DNA from: PALSA-1316 sp964499365
Lineage (GTDB): Bacteria > Nitrospirota > Thermodesulfovibrionia > Thermodesulfovibrionales > UBA6898
NCBI GenBank assembly: GCA_964499365.1
Contig: CAZCKU010000010.1
Location: 112,658-176,657, forward strand
Direction of reading: 5' to 3'
DNA: 64,000 nt
Every line of letters starts with the position of its first letter. Position 1 is the first letter of the stretch. Made by a program: the position numbers and the translations under genes. A model generated the notes under the pieces. It ran no database searches. It saw only the letters and a program-made list of their open reading frames with translations, and was not told where the DNA came from. Positions 8,443 to 17,440 of this stretch are shown in pieces.

Positions 8443-8444
8443 GC

Positions 8445-9236
8445 CTATTTTACGATCACCTCGAAGTGCACACGTCTGTTTGTCTGTGCTTCCTTTGAAT
8501 TTTTGTTGTGCGGCGTGGGGGTCTCAGGCAGGGCAAGTCTCGTCTCGCCATAGGTGATCGTCGTCATCCTGTCGGCAGCGATACCCTTCTGGACGAGGTA
8601 CTCCTTCACCGCCTGCGCCCTTCTCTCGGCGAGTGCCATATTGTAATCAGCCGCGCCGTGTGCGCAGGTATGCCCTTCGATCTGGACCTTCACGTCCGGG
8701 TTCTCTTTCAGGGTCTTTGTGTCGCTGTCGAGAATTCCGACTGCAACTTTTGTAAGGGTAGCCTTGTCAAAGTCGAAATGGACGTCCTCAAGCAGTATCT
8801 TCACGGCTGCGGCAACCGGCGCCGGCGGCGGTGGTATTGGTTCTGCTTTTGGCGCCGCCGGCGGTGATACGGGCTCAGGCCTGGGTTCAGGCTTCGCCGC
8901 GATAACCGGCTTTGCCGGGCAGAGGGCCCTGATCCTGCTGATCGCATCCTGTGCCATGCCAATCGCTTCCTGCGTGTAGCATGCCATATAGGTTTCATAG
9001 GCCTTGTCGACGAGGTCACTTGCGGACTTGAATTCATCCGGGCATTCCCTGTCCTTCCCGGCCGTGCGTGCGGCATCCAGCGCCCGGGACGCCTCCGGCA
9101 GCGGCTTGTGATAATACAGGTATCCCGGCCGGTTCTCCGGGGCCCTCTCATGATGGGCGCACCCGGCGAGCCAACTCATCGACAATACGGCGACTATACA
9201 TATCAATACGCTTCTTGTTCTTAACGTCTGGATCAT
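8445..9236 (-). CDS. OmpA-family peptidoglycan-associated lipoprotein, 263 aa
   Basis: The signal sequence ends in lipobox LAGC (C26). A helical middle region (~40-115) and a Pro/Ala/Glu-rich linker (~118-150) follow. The C-terminal OmpA-like domain (HFDFDKATL; QIEGHTCAHG; NMALAERRAQAVKEYL; TNRRVHFEV) binds peptidoglycan and tethers the outer membrane. GGGAGGG before the ATG at 9236 sets the start; the longer open frame upstream is translated repeat sequence from the neighbouring gene read in another frame. It is probably in an operon with the small lipoprotein 73 bases upstream. Confidence 0.9.
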   Translation of the reverse strand: MIQTLRTRSVLICIVAVLSMSWLAGCAHHERAPENRPGYLYYHKPLPEASRALDAARTAGKDRECPDEFKSASDLVDKAYETYMACYTQEAIGMAQDAISRIRALCPAKPVIAAKPEPRPEPVSPPAAPKAEPIPPPPAPVAAAVKILLEDVHFDFDKATLTKVAVGILDSDTKTLKENPDVKVQIEGHTCAHGAADYNMALAERRAQAVKEYLVQKGIAADRMTTITYGETRLALPETPTPHNKNSKEAQTNRRVHFEVIVK

Positions 9237-9309
9237 AAGCCCTCCCGTGGAATAAGTTGTCTTCACAGTATCCAAAAGATCCGTGATCGGACGACAATCC
9301 GTCGCCCCT

Positions 9310-9540
9310 TTAACGGTGTTCGTCATGGCCTCCGCGATACCGGTCGTCATGCCTGCCCCCGTCACGTCCTCCGCGGTCCCGGTCGTCATGCCTGTCTCTG
9401 TCATCACCTCGGTGGTCCCGGTCATCATATCCCCTTCGGTCGCGGTCACCGTATACGCCGCGGTCATGTACCCAGATACAGCCGGAACAGGTAAAAAAAA
9501 GCAGGAGAATTGTCAGGAGAATTCTGCGATGAGATTTCAT
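9310..9540 (-). CDS. small Asp/Arg/His-repeat lipoprotein, 76 aa
   Basis: The signal sequence MKSHRRILLTILLLFFTC leads to lipobox CSGC (C21). The mature part is almost wholly low-complexity, with repeated DRD, DDR, RGG and RHDDR units. AAAGGGGG lies 8 bases before the ATG. Many bacteria carry comparable short repeat lipoproteins next to envelope genes, with no assigned function. The repeat DNA also creates long open frames on other strands; these are shadows. Confidence 0.7.
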   Translation of the reverse strand: MKSHRRILLTILLLFFTCSGCIWVHDRGVYGDRDRRGYDDRDHRGDDRDRHDDRDRGGRDGGRHDDRYRGGHDEHR

Positions 9541-9711
9541 GGTACCCCCTTTGTCCGGTTACTGCCGGACTCTTTGTGCCGCCGTCTGCATTCTTGTTGG
9601 TGGTGTTAGCGTGTCCCTGATTATTTCTTATCAGAAGACGGGGCTGATGTCAATGCCGGAGATTGAACCGAGGGCGCAGATCTATTGATGAGGAACTCCG
9701 GCTGTCTCACG

Positions 9712-12363
9712 TTAATCTGTTCCGACAGCAAGGGGAAGGTAGACATGAAACGTGGTCCCCTTTCCGGTCTCCGACTCAACCGTTATCCTGCCGCCGTGTT
9801 TTCTGACGATCGCATCGCTGATGGTCAGCCCAAGACCCATCCCCTTCTCTGTGCCCCGGTCCTTGGTCGAGAAATAGGGGTCGAAGATCTTCGGCAGGGC
9901 CTCCGGCGGAATCCCGGCCCCCGTATCGCTGAAAGTGATCTCGGCATAGGGACCTGCGGGAAGGGCCAGCTTCTCCTGACCGTCGATCTCTACGCGGCGC
10001 GCGGTTATGAAGAGCCTGCCGCCGCGGGGCATCGCCTCTCTCGCATTCATGGCGAGGTTCCTGAAGACCTGGCGCATCTGGCCAGGATCAGCCAAGACCG
10101 CAATACCCTCCTCCGGAAACAGATACTCCTGCAGGACCGGTGATCCCTTCAGCGCAAGGTCTACCGGGTCTCTCAGCAGGGCATCCAGATGTTCCGTGCT
10201 CCTGACCGGGTCCCCTCCCTTCGAAAAGATGATCAGCCGCTGGGTCAGCTCGTGCGCCATTTGGCAGGCCTTCTCCGCGCTGGTCAGCCATTGGAGCCTC
10301 TGCTCTTCCGACACCCCCTGCAGTTTCGCTATCGTTATATTGCCGAGTATCGCCTGCAGGAGGTTGTTGAAGTCGTGGGCAATGCCTCCGGCGAGGATGC
10401 CGACGGACTCCAGTTTTTCTATCTTCATCAGTTCCTGCCTGGCGGCCTTCCTCTCGGTTATGTCCGTGGCGACCTCCATTCTGACAAGGCGGTCATTCAC
10501 CCACCTGATCGCCCTGTCGCGGCACTCGTACCATCGTCCGGTTGCGGTATTCTGAAATTCCCAGACATAGGTGTCGCGCGGAGTCCCGTCGGGGTTGATG
10601 AGCCTGTCGTTGGTGCAGAAAGGGCAGGGCCCTGCCTGGCCTTTCTGCAGTACCTGCCAGCATTGTCTGCCGATGCCTTCTCCAAAGAGAGTGCGCGCAA
10701 ACCTGTTCATCAGGAGAAGCTCGTGCGTCTCCAGATCGGCCACATAGACGATCGCCTCAAGGCTGTCGACCAGGGTCTGGAGCCGGAGATAGGAGTCCGC
10801 ACGCTCCTCCTCAGCCTTTTTGTGGTCGGTGACGTCCTGCAGCATCCATATCGAGCCCTCTTCCGGATGCTCCCTGCTGACGGCCTGGCCGACGAGGTTG
10901 CACCAGAAGACAGTGTTATCCTTTCTCTTCATCAGCACTTCTGTATTAAAGACGCCGCCGCTATTGACAACGGCATAGGCCTCCCGGCCCATCCTGCGGT
11001 AGGCTTCGAGATCAGGATAGAACTCCAGGGTGTTTTTTCCGTTTAACCCTTCGGGCTCAAAACCGAACATCCGGTTGAGGGCATTGTTCGACCAGACAAT
11101 GGTCCGGTCCACGAAGTAGCCGATCCCGACCGCAATGTTGTCCATGATAATCTTCTGCTCCTTCAGGAGCTTGCCGAGCTTCGCCTCAGCCTCTTTGCGC
11201 TCGGTGATGTCCGTGAACGCCAGCAGAAGGTGTCGGTCCCCCCGGGCAGAGAAGGCGGAGAAGAGACAGTCCAGCCAGACCGACCGTTTAAAGGTCGAAA
11301 GGTGATGGACGACACAGCGTGTCTGCTCGCCGGTTGACAGGGTCTTTTCGGCATGTTCCAGCAGGCCTGAATTCTTCCAGGACTCGATCCTGCGGAAATT
11401 CTGGCCCAACACCTGCTGGATGGTGGCGCCGATGATCCGGGCCCCCTGGTCGTTCATCGAAATACACTGACCCCGGGAATCATACGTTGCGATACCGACC
11501 GGCGAGGCTGACAGGATCTGTTCGCTGAAGACGTAGGCGTCGGCGAGCTGCTTTTCTGCCTGGACACGCGCAGTTATGTCATGGATGACCGAAAACAGCA
11601 GCTGCTTCTGGTGGACCCGGATCGGCGACGAATAGACCTCAACCGTCCGAATCTCTCCGCTTGCAAGCCGGTGGGGGAAGACAAAATGATTCTGCTTCCT
11701 GTTTTTTGCATTCTCTCGTTCGGTCCTGATCTCCTCGGGAGACAGGATATTGATCTCCTGTATGGTCATCCCCCTCATGACGTCAGCTGCATAGCCATAA
11801 AAAGATTCGGCCGCTCCGTTGACGTCAATGATCCTGCCGCTCTCGGGTTCGATCAGGAGCATGACCGCGTCGTGGCCCTGAAACATCATCCTGAAGCGCT
11901 CTTCGCTCTCACGCAGCACCTCCCCGGTTTCACGGAGCTCACGCAGATTCCTGGCGTAACGCAGCATATAACGGATGCGGTGATGAAACAGCTTCCAGTT
12001 AATCGGCTTTCTGAGGAGGTCGGTTACTCCGGCGGCATATGCAGCGTCGATCGCCCCGGCGTTGTCCATGTCGGTCATGACAAGGATCGGGGTATGCTGC
12101 CCCCGGGGCAGGGAACGTATCTGCCCGCAGACCTCCAGACCGTTCATGTCGGGCATCCGCAGGTCCAGAATCACCAGATCAGGGTCTCTTTCGAGAAAGA
12201 GCTTCAGCCCTTCATCGCCTGTCCCGGCCTCGGCAATGACCAGTCCGGCCTGTTCGACCGTCTGCCGGGCCTGAAGCCGTATCGAGGCATCGCTGTCGAT
12301 GATCAGGACGAGGGGAATTTTGCCGTCTTTAACAAGTTCCTGCATAGAATTATACGTTATCAC
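9712..12363 (-). CDS. REC-PAS sensor hybrid histidine kinase, 883 aa
   Basis: The N-terminal receiver has D67 as likely phospho-acceptor (VILDLRMPD). About four PAS/PAC segments follow (~150-640; PAC-like 'DITERK' ends recur). A dimerisation/phospho-transfer helix with H~663 (GGIAHDFNN) and an ATPase domain (N-box NLAMNAREAM, G1 DTGAGIP ~813, G2 GMGLGLT) complete the protein. It has no membrane segment, so it is a cytoplasmic sensor. The start is uncertain: GTG at 12363 or ATG at 12345, neither with a good ribosome-binding site. It lies 68 bases downstream of the HD-domain gene, probably in the same transcript as the transketolase. Confidence 0.88.
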   Translation of the reverse strand: MITYNSMQELVKDGKIPLVLIIDSDASIRLQARQTVEQAGLVIAEAGTGDEGLKLFLERDPDLVILDLRMPDMNGLEVCGQIRSLPRGQHTPILVMTDMDNAGAIDAAYAAGVTDLLRKPINWKLFHHRIRYMLRYARNLRELRETGEVLRESEERFRMMFQGHDAVMLLIEPESGRIIDVNGAAESFYGYAADVMRGMTIQEINILSPEEIRTERENAKNRKQNHFVFPHRLASGEIRTVEVYSSPIRVHQKQLLFSVIHDITARVQAEKQLADAYVFSEQILSASPVGIATYDSRGQCISMNDQGARIIGATIQQVLGQNFRRIESWKNSGLLEHAEKTLSTGEQTRCVVHHLSTFKRSVWLDCLFSAFSARGDRHLLLAFTDITERKEAEAKLGKLLKEQKIIMDNIAVGIGYFVDRTIVWSNNALNRMFGFEPEGLNGKNTLEFYPDLEAYRRMGREAYAVVNSGGVFNTEVLMKRKDNTVFWCNLVGQAVSREHPEEGSIWMLQDVTDHKKAEEERADSYLRLQTLVDSLEAIVYVADLETHELLLMNRFARTLFGEGIGRQCWQVLQKGQAGPCPFCTNDRLINPDGTPRDTYVWEFQNTATGRWYECRDRAIRWVNDRLVRMEVATDITERKAARQELMKIEKLESVGILAGGIAHDFNNLLQAILGNITIAKLQGVSEEQRLQWLTSAEKACQMAHELTQRLIIFSKGGDPVRSTEHLDALLRDPVDLALKGSPVLQEYLFPEEGIAVLADPGQMRQVFRNLAMNAREAMPRGGRLFITARRVEIDGQEKLALPAGPYAEITFSDTGAGIPPEALPKIFDPYFSTKDRGTEKGMGLGLTISDAIVRKHGGRITVESETGKGTTFHVYLPLAVGTD

Positions 12364-12431
12364 CGAATGTATCGACTATCAAGGCCTGAAGGGCTGCAGG
12401 CCGGATCCGGACCGGGCCGGCCGGAGGCGAA

Positions 12432-12992
12432 TCAGAGAAGAGAGAGGGCTGTTTGAAGAATTTTCCCGAAAGCAGGGTCCGGCTCTTTTTCGGTGCGGTG
12501 ATACAATTCCCGGGAAAACGGTATCAGAGCCCGGCTTTCGCTGAATCTCAGAAAGTTCAGGTCCAGATTTGTCTCACCAAGACGGACCCTGTCGAGGGCG
12601 TCGGCATCCTTCAGGATTGCGGTGGTGACATAGCAGGGATGATCTTTCGGCAGTTCCTCAGGCAGCGAATGATTCGAGACGCTGACCGCTATTTCCCGGA
12701 GATCCTGCGGGGCCACTCCCACGGAGAGGAACAGGTCTCTGAACAGGGGCAGTTTCCTTTCCGCGGCCCAGGCGCCGTGCCGATGACAGCGGCCATCATG
12801 TTGTCGGGCCATGTCGTGAATGAAGGCTGCGCAGAGGGCCAGCTTCGTCTCGCGCACGGTCTTCAGCCTGTCGCCCAGGATGAGGCTGTGGCACATCACC
12901 CTGCAGGTATGACGGATGCCGTGCAGGGAGCTGACGATATCGAAATCTTCCTGCCGGAGAATTAAGTCAATGGTCCTGATATTCCGGTCCAT
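12432..12992 (-). CDS. HD-domain phosphohydrolase, 186 aa
   Basis: The metal-binding residues of the HD superfamily are present: H28 (GIRHT), H59-D60 (FIHDMAR) and D129/D131 (LKDADALDR). Proteins of this size and type hydrolyse nucleotides or other phosphate esters, but the substrate is unknown. Its ATG overlaps the transketolase stop by one base (TAATG), so the two are translationally coupled. A hybrid kinase gene follows. Confidence 0.8.
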   Translation of the reverse strand: MDRNIRTIDLILRQEDFDIVSSLHGIRHTCRVMCHSLILGDRLKTVRETKLALCAAFIHDMARQHDGRCHRHGAWAAERKLPLFRDLFLSVGVAPQDLREIAVSVSNHSLPEELPKDHPCYVTTAILKDADALDRVRLGETNLDLNFLRFSESRALIPFSRELYHRTEKEPDPAFGKILQTALSLL

Positions 12993-14836
12993 TACCTGAT
13001 GACGCTCTGCAGTTGTCTGACCTTTGCTGTTATGGCGCTGCGCGAGATCTCCTCGTAGTCAAGGAGTTCGTCAGGCCTGCCGCTCCGCGGCATCTTTCTT
13101 ACTGCGAGGGAATGGATCGGGATGCTCATCCCGGTCATGACGCTTCTGACCGCCTCCCCGATTCCGCCTTCCGCGAAATGGTCCTCGACGGTGATGAAAT
13201 GTCCTGTTTCAGCAGCAGCTTTTTCGAGCGTCTCCCTGTCAGCAGGCTTGATGCTGTAGAGATCGATGACGCGGATCATCATCCCCTCTGCCCTGAGTTC
13301 TTCGTAGGCAGCCAGTGCCTCGTGGACCGTAATCCCTGCTGCGATGACGGTCGCGATATCCTGCCCGCTCTCCCTGAGCACCTTGCTCCCCCCGATAGGG
13401 AACGCCTCGCCGCCTGAATAAAGGATCGGCGTCTCTTTCCTGGTCGTACGCAGATAGACAATCCCCCGGTGCGCGGCCGCCTGCTCGACGAGCCTTTCTG
13501 TCGAGACGGCATCGGAGGGATAGAGCACGACACTGTCCAGGATGGCGCGGAACATTGCGATGTCTTCAAGACCCATCTGGGATGTCCCATCCTCTCCGAT
13601 CGAAACCCCGGCGTGTGAGCCGCAGAACGTGATAGTTGCATCGGAATACCTGCTCATCCGTATCTGGTCGAAGGCCCGCGTCAGAAAGGCAGCAAAGCTC
13701 GACACAAAGGGGTGCCTGCCCCTGCGTGAGAGGCCCAGGGCTGTGCCGACCATGTTCTGCTCTGCGACATACATCTCAAAAAAACGGCCGGGGTATCTGT
13801 CCCTGAATACCTCGGCATATGTGGAGTTGCTCACCTCTGCATCGAGGACCACCATATCGGGGTATGCTGAAAACAGGCGTGCCAGCGCGTTGCCGTAGGC
13901 CTTCCTGGTGGCCACGGCCTTTCCTTCAGGATAGTCGATTTCCGGGGCAGGCTCCGGTGTCCTCACCGGGGGCCGCAGGTCCTCGGGGCTCTGCATCTCT
14001 CCGCGCAGCGAGGAATCAACATCTCCCAGTTCGCGGAGTGCCTGCCCGAGCTGCTCCCTGTTGAGGGGCTTGCCGTGCCACCCGTCACGGTCCTCGATGA
14101 ACGAGACTCCCTTTCCCTTGAGGGTCCTGGCGATAATCATTGCCGGCCTGTCTTTGACCCGATGCGCCGCCTCGAAGGCAGCCAGGATAGCGGGCATGGA
14201 ATGACCGTCGATGACCAGGGTCTCCCACCCGAAGGCCGAGATCCTTCTTTCGTATACTGCCAGGTCATGCCCGCACATCGTCTCGCCCCGCTGGCCGAGG
14301 CGGTTCACGTCGAGCACGCCGACAAGGTTGTCCAGTTTATAGAATGAGGCCAGCTCCAGGGCCTCCCACTGGGAGCCTTCTGCCATTTCGCTGTCGCCGA
14401 GCAGGACATACGTCCGGTAGGGCAGGTGGTCGATATATTTGGCGTTCAGTGCCATCCCAAGGCCGATTGAAAGCCCCTGGCCCAGTGAGCCGGTGGAGGC
14501 CTCGGTATAGCGGAAGGCGGTTGTCGGGTGTCCCTCAAGCGGACTGCCGAATCTTCTGAGGGTAAGCAGTTCCTGCCCGGATACCTTGCCGGCTGCTGCC
14601 CAGAGTGCATAAAGAAGCGGGGAGGCATGGCCCTTTGAAAAGATGAGGCGGTCGTTGTTCGGGTGCTCCGGGTGGTCCGCGTCAAATCTGAAGGACCCGC
14701 CGAACAGGAGCGCGGTCATCAGGTCAGCTGCCGAAAGGGAAGAAGTCGGATGCCCGGAACCTGCTTCGGTTGTTGCAATAAGGCACGAGGAGCGTACCAG
14801 CTTTGCCAGATTTTCCAGTCGTCTCAGATCAGCCAT
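12992..14836 (-). CDS. tkt: transketolase, 614 aa
   Basis: A one-chain transketolase. The N-terminal thiamine-diphosphate half has GSGHPTSSLS, GSLGQGLSIGLGMA, then GDSEMAEGSQWEA and VLDVNRLGQ. The pyrimidine-binding half has EVSNSTYAEVF, YVAEQNMVG and SSFAAFLTRAFDQIR. A C-terminal domain follows. It moves C2 units in the pentose-phosphate network. AGGAGG precedes the ATG at 14836. The frame is open for another 305 codons upstream, but that stretch is antisense to the next gene and lacks any transketolase feature. It is the first gene of an operon with an HD protein and a hybrid kinase, an unusual grouping. Confidence 0.92.
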   Translation of the reverse strand: MADLRRLENLAKLVRSSCLIATTEAGSGHPTSSLSAADLMTALLFGGSFRFDADHPEHPNNDRLIFSKGHASPLLYALWAAAGKVSGQELLTLRRFGSPLEGHPTTAFRYTEASTGSLGQGLSIGLGMALNAKYIDHLPYRTYVLLGDSEMAEGSQWEALELASFYKLDNLVGVLDVNRLGQRGETMCGHDLAVYERRISAFGWETLVIDGHSMPAILAAFEAAHRVKDRPAMIIARTLKGKGVSFIEDRDGWHGKPLNREQLGQALRELGDVDSSLRGEMQSPEDLRPPVRTPEPAPEIDYPEGKAVATRKAYGNALARLFSAYPDMVVLDAEVSNSTYAEVFRDRYPGRFFEMYVAEQNMVGTALGLSRRGRHPFVSSFAAFLTRAFDQIRMSRYSDATITFCGSHAGVSIGEDGTSQMGLEDIAMFRAILDSVVLYPSDAVSTERLVEQAAAHRGIVYLRTTRKETPILYSGGEAFPIGGSKVLRESGQDIATVIAAGITVHEALAAYEELRAEGMMIRVIDLYSIKPADRETLEKAAAETGHFITVEDHFAEGGIGEAVRSVMTGMSIPIHSLAVRKMPRSGRPDELLDYEEISRSAITAKVRQLQSVIR

Positions 14837-14945
14837 AATGTCCTCCTGTGTTTCAGAATTATAGTATGCTTTCAGCACGGGTTTTTTCCATCGGCGGCTG
14901 CCCTCGCATAACAAAACAGTGATGGTGAAAGCAGCCGCACCGTGA

Positions 14946-14951
14946 TATAAT
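14946..14951 (+). promoter_or_regulatory. -10 box for the plus-strand hybrid kinase
   Basis: A perfect TATAAT lies 126 bases before the kinase start. No good -35 box is seen at the right distance, so this is a weak or activator-dependent promoter. A matching minus-strand TATAAT at 14863-14858 could serve the transketolase operon. Confidence 0.4.
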
Positions 14952-15076
14952 GTGAGGCATGCAGCGCGGACACGGGGAGCGCACAAAAGTGGATCGAAAA
15001 CGGGGAGCCATGGCGGCCGAGCCCGGCGGGGCGGTTGGTTCAGCCCTTCAGCATGGTGGCCGGCACAGGGGACACT

Positions 15077-17335
15077 ATGTTTGAAGACTGGCAGGCGACC
15101 TTTAATGCTATTACCGACCCCATCTGCCTGCTGGACCGGGAATACCGTATAGTCAAATATAACCGCGCGATGGCCGATCTGTTTGAGGCCGGCGGCCAGC
15201 CGCTGACAGGCCGTTTCTGCTATGAAATCTGCCACTCCACTGCGGAGCCGAGCTCTGCATGCCCGGTCTTTCGCATGCAGCAGTCTCTCAGGAGAGAGAC
15301 CTCGGAGATGCCGATCGGAGACCGGCTTTACGAAATTGTTGCAGATCCCTATCTGGACGCGGAGGGCAGGCTCCAGGGCACCGTCCACATCCTCAAAGAC
15401 ATCACCGCGCGGCGACATTCCGAAAAGAAGATCTCCGAGCGGGAGGCCATGCTCCAGCAGATCCTTGATACCTCGAGCGTCGCAATCTTCCTGGTGGACA
15501 GGTCCGGGCGTATCACGCATGCAAACCGGCGCATGGCAGAAATGTTCCACTGCCCGATGGCAGAGCTCATCGGGAGTGAGTATGTAACCCACGTCCACCC
15601 GTCTGAAAGAGAGATCGGCCGTCAGAAAATGCTGGCCCTGCTCGCCAGTGAAATCCATTCGGTCGACCTCGAACGCCGCTACTGGAGGAATGATGGCAGC
15701 GAATTCTGGGGACACCTCTCCGGACGGCGGTTTCACGATGAGTCGGGTCATGAGCGCGGCCTGGTCGGTGTCATCTCCGACATTACGGAACGCAAGCGCG
15801 CCGAGGCAAAGCTCATCTCCTCGGAGAAGAAATTCTCAGCCATCTTCAGTCTGATCCCCGACCCGACGATGATCACCGACATGACGACCGGTACGATCAT
15901 CGACCTCAATGAGACTGCGGCGCAGTGGTGCGGCAGGCCGCGGGAGGCGCTGATAGGGATGACGACTGCCGACGTTCAATTCTGGGTTGACCCCTCCGAC
16001 CGGACCAGGATGCTCAGCGAGATGCAGAGCATGCACGAGGTCAATGATATGGAATTACGCATCCGCAAGCATACCGGCGAGATCCGGGACGTATTGTTTT
16101 CCTCCAGGATATTCGGGATGGACGGAGAGGAATATCTCCTCTGCCGTGCCCACGACATTACCGGCCTGAAACGCGCAGAGGCCGAGAAACGGGAACTGGA
16201 GCGCCAACTGGTGCAGGCCAGGAGACTCGAAGGCCTCGGGGTGCTCGCCGGGGGTATAGCGCACGACTTCAATAACCTGCTGCAGGGTGTGTTCGGCTAT
16301 ATATCCCTGGCACGGATGTCGATAGACCGGAAGGAAAAGGCGATTGAGATGCTCGCACAGGCTGAACAGGCGCTGCATCACTCAGTCGGTCTCTCGAACC
16401 AGCTCTTGACCTTCTCGAAAGGCGGCAAGCCGGTGAGGAAAGAACTTGCCCTGGGCCCGGTCATCAGGCAGAACGTGCAGTTCGCCCTCAGCGGGTCCCG
16501 CAATGATTACGACCTGCAGGTCGCTGCCGATCTCCGGACAGTCAGTGCGGACGAAGGCCAGATAGGCCAGGTGATACAGAACCTTATCATCAATGCGGAC
16601 CAGGCGATGCCGACGGGAGGAACAATTCTGATTACGGCCGGGAACGTCTCCGCCCCGGGAGAGCACCTGCCGGGGGTGCTGGCCCCCGGCGACTATGTCG
16701 TGCTGACCGTGCGGGACGGGGGCGTCGGTATGCCGCCTGAATATCTGGAGAAGATCTTCGACCCCTATTTTACCACCAAGGAGAAGGGCAGCGGACTCGG
16801 GCTTGCCATATCGTATTCCATCGTCGGCAATCACGGCGGAACGATTGATGTCAGGTCGGAGATCGGCAAAGGCAGCGCCTTCTCTGTCTATCTTCCTGCA
16901 CACGGGGAATCCCCCCCTGCCGCGGCTGTCACAGGACAGAAGGCAGGCGACCGACGTTCCGGGCATATCCTCCTGATGGACGATGAAGATGTCGTGAGGA
17001 ACGTGGCAGGCGAGATGATGGCGGCACTCGGTTATACCGTCGATTGCGCCGTGGATGGTGCGGAGGCGGTCGGCCTTTACCGGAAGGCGATGGAAGCAGG
17101 CAGACCGTATGATATCGTGATCCTCGACCTGACGGTGCGGGGCGGCATGGGCGGGGCGGAGGCGATGCAGAGACTCCTTGAGATCGATCCCCGGGTAAGG
17201 GCGGTTGTCTCCAGCGGGTATGCCGACGACAGCATCCTTGCCGACTACCGTGCGCACGGCTTCTGCGCAACGCTCGGCAAGCCGTATATGATTGATACGC
17301 TCAGCAGCATGCTGGAAAGACTGCTTTCGTCCTGA
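15077..17335 (+). CDS. PAS sensor hybrid histidine kinase with C-terminal receiver, 752 aa
   Basis: Three PAS/PAC sensor segments (~1-380) are followed by a kinase core with H~397 (GGIAHDFNN), N-box NLIINADQAM and G-boxes (RDGGVGMP; GSGLGLA). A C-terminal receiver (~627-752) has D~684 (VILDLTVRG). There is no membrane helix. AGGGGAC six bases before the ATG at 15077 selects this start over an open frame 14 codons longer. It is divergent from the transketolase operon. Its kinase core closely resembles that of the minus-strand hybrid kinase (HDFNNLLQ; FSKGG; FDPYF), so the two are paralogues. Confidence 0.9.
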   Translation: MFEDWQATFNAITDPICLLDREYRIVKYNRAMADLFEAGGQPLTGRFCYEICHSTAEPSSACPVFRMQQSLRRETSEMPIGDRLYEIVADPYLDAEGRLQGTVHILKDITARRHSEKKISEREAMLQQILDTSSVAIFLVDRSGRITHANRRMAEMFHCPMAELIGSEYVTHVHPSEREIGRQKMLALLASEIHSVDLERRYWRNDGSEFWGHLSGRRFHDESGHERGLVGVISDITERKRAEAKLISSEKKFSAIFSLIPDPTMITDMTTGTIIDLNETAAQWCGRPREALIGMTTADVQFWVDPSDRTRMLSEMQSMHEVNDMELRIRKHTGEIRDVLFSSRIFGMDGEEYLLCRAHDITGLKRAEAEKRELERQLVQARRLEGLGVLAGGIAHDFNNLLQGVFGYISLARMSIDRKEKAIEMLAQAEQALHHSVGLSNQLLTFSKGGKPVRKELALGPVIRQNVQFALSGSRNDYDLQVAADLRTVSADEGQIGQVIQNLIINADQAMPTGGTILITAGNVSAPGEHLPGVLAPGDYVVLTVRDGGVGMPPEYLEKIFDPYFTTKEKGSGLGLAISYSIVGNHGGTIDVRSEIGKGSAFSVYLPAHGESPPAAAVTGQKAGDRRSGHILLMDDEDVVRNVAGEMMAALGYTVDCAVDGAEAVGLYRKAMEAGRPYDIVILDLTVRGGMGGAEAMQRLLEIDPRVRAVVSSGYADDSILADYRAHGFCATLGKPYMIDTLSSMLERLLSS

Positions 17336-17440
17336 GGTGAGGACCGGGTTGTTGGCGCTCCAGCCTTCTTCTCTGTTACTATAAATGTTGTTTTTATTTC
17401 CGCTTTATCAACAACACTGATTCGGACAGAGGAGAAGATC

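Noticed and set aside
9237..9467. Upstream extension of the OmpA-family gene (Thr/Met/Gly-rich)
   Set aside because: It is the low-complexity DNA of the neighbouring lipoprotein read in another frame; a lipoprotein signal begins at 9236 behind a good ribosome-binding site.
9310..9540. Possible CRISPR array or tandem DNA repeat
   Set aside because: The repeats are short, irregular codon-level repeats of an Asp/Arg-rich protein, without spacer-repeat periodicity. No CRISPR array was seen anywhere in the window.
14837..15751. Long N-terminal extension of the transketolase frame
   Set aside because: The extra ~305 codons are antisense to the plus-strand hybrid kinase, lack transketolase features, and a perfect AGGAGG sits before the internal ATG at 14836.
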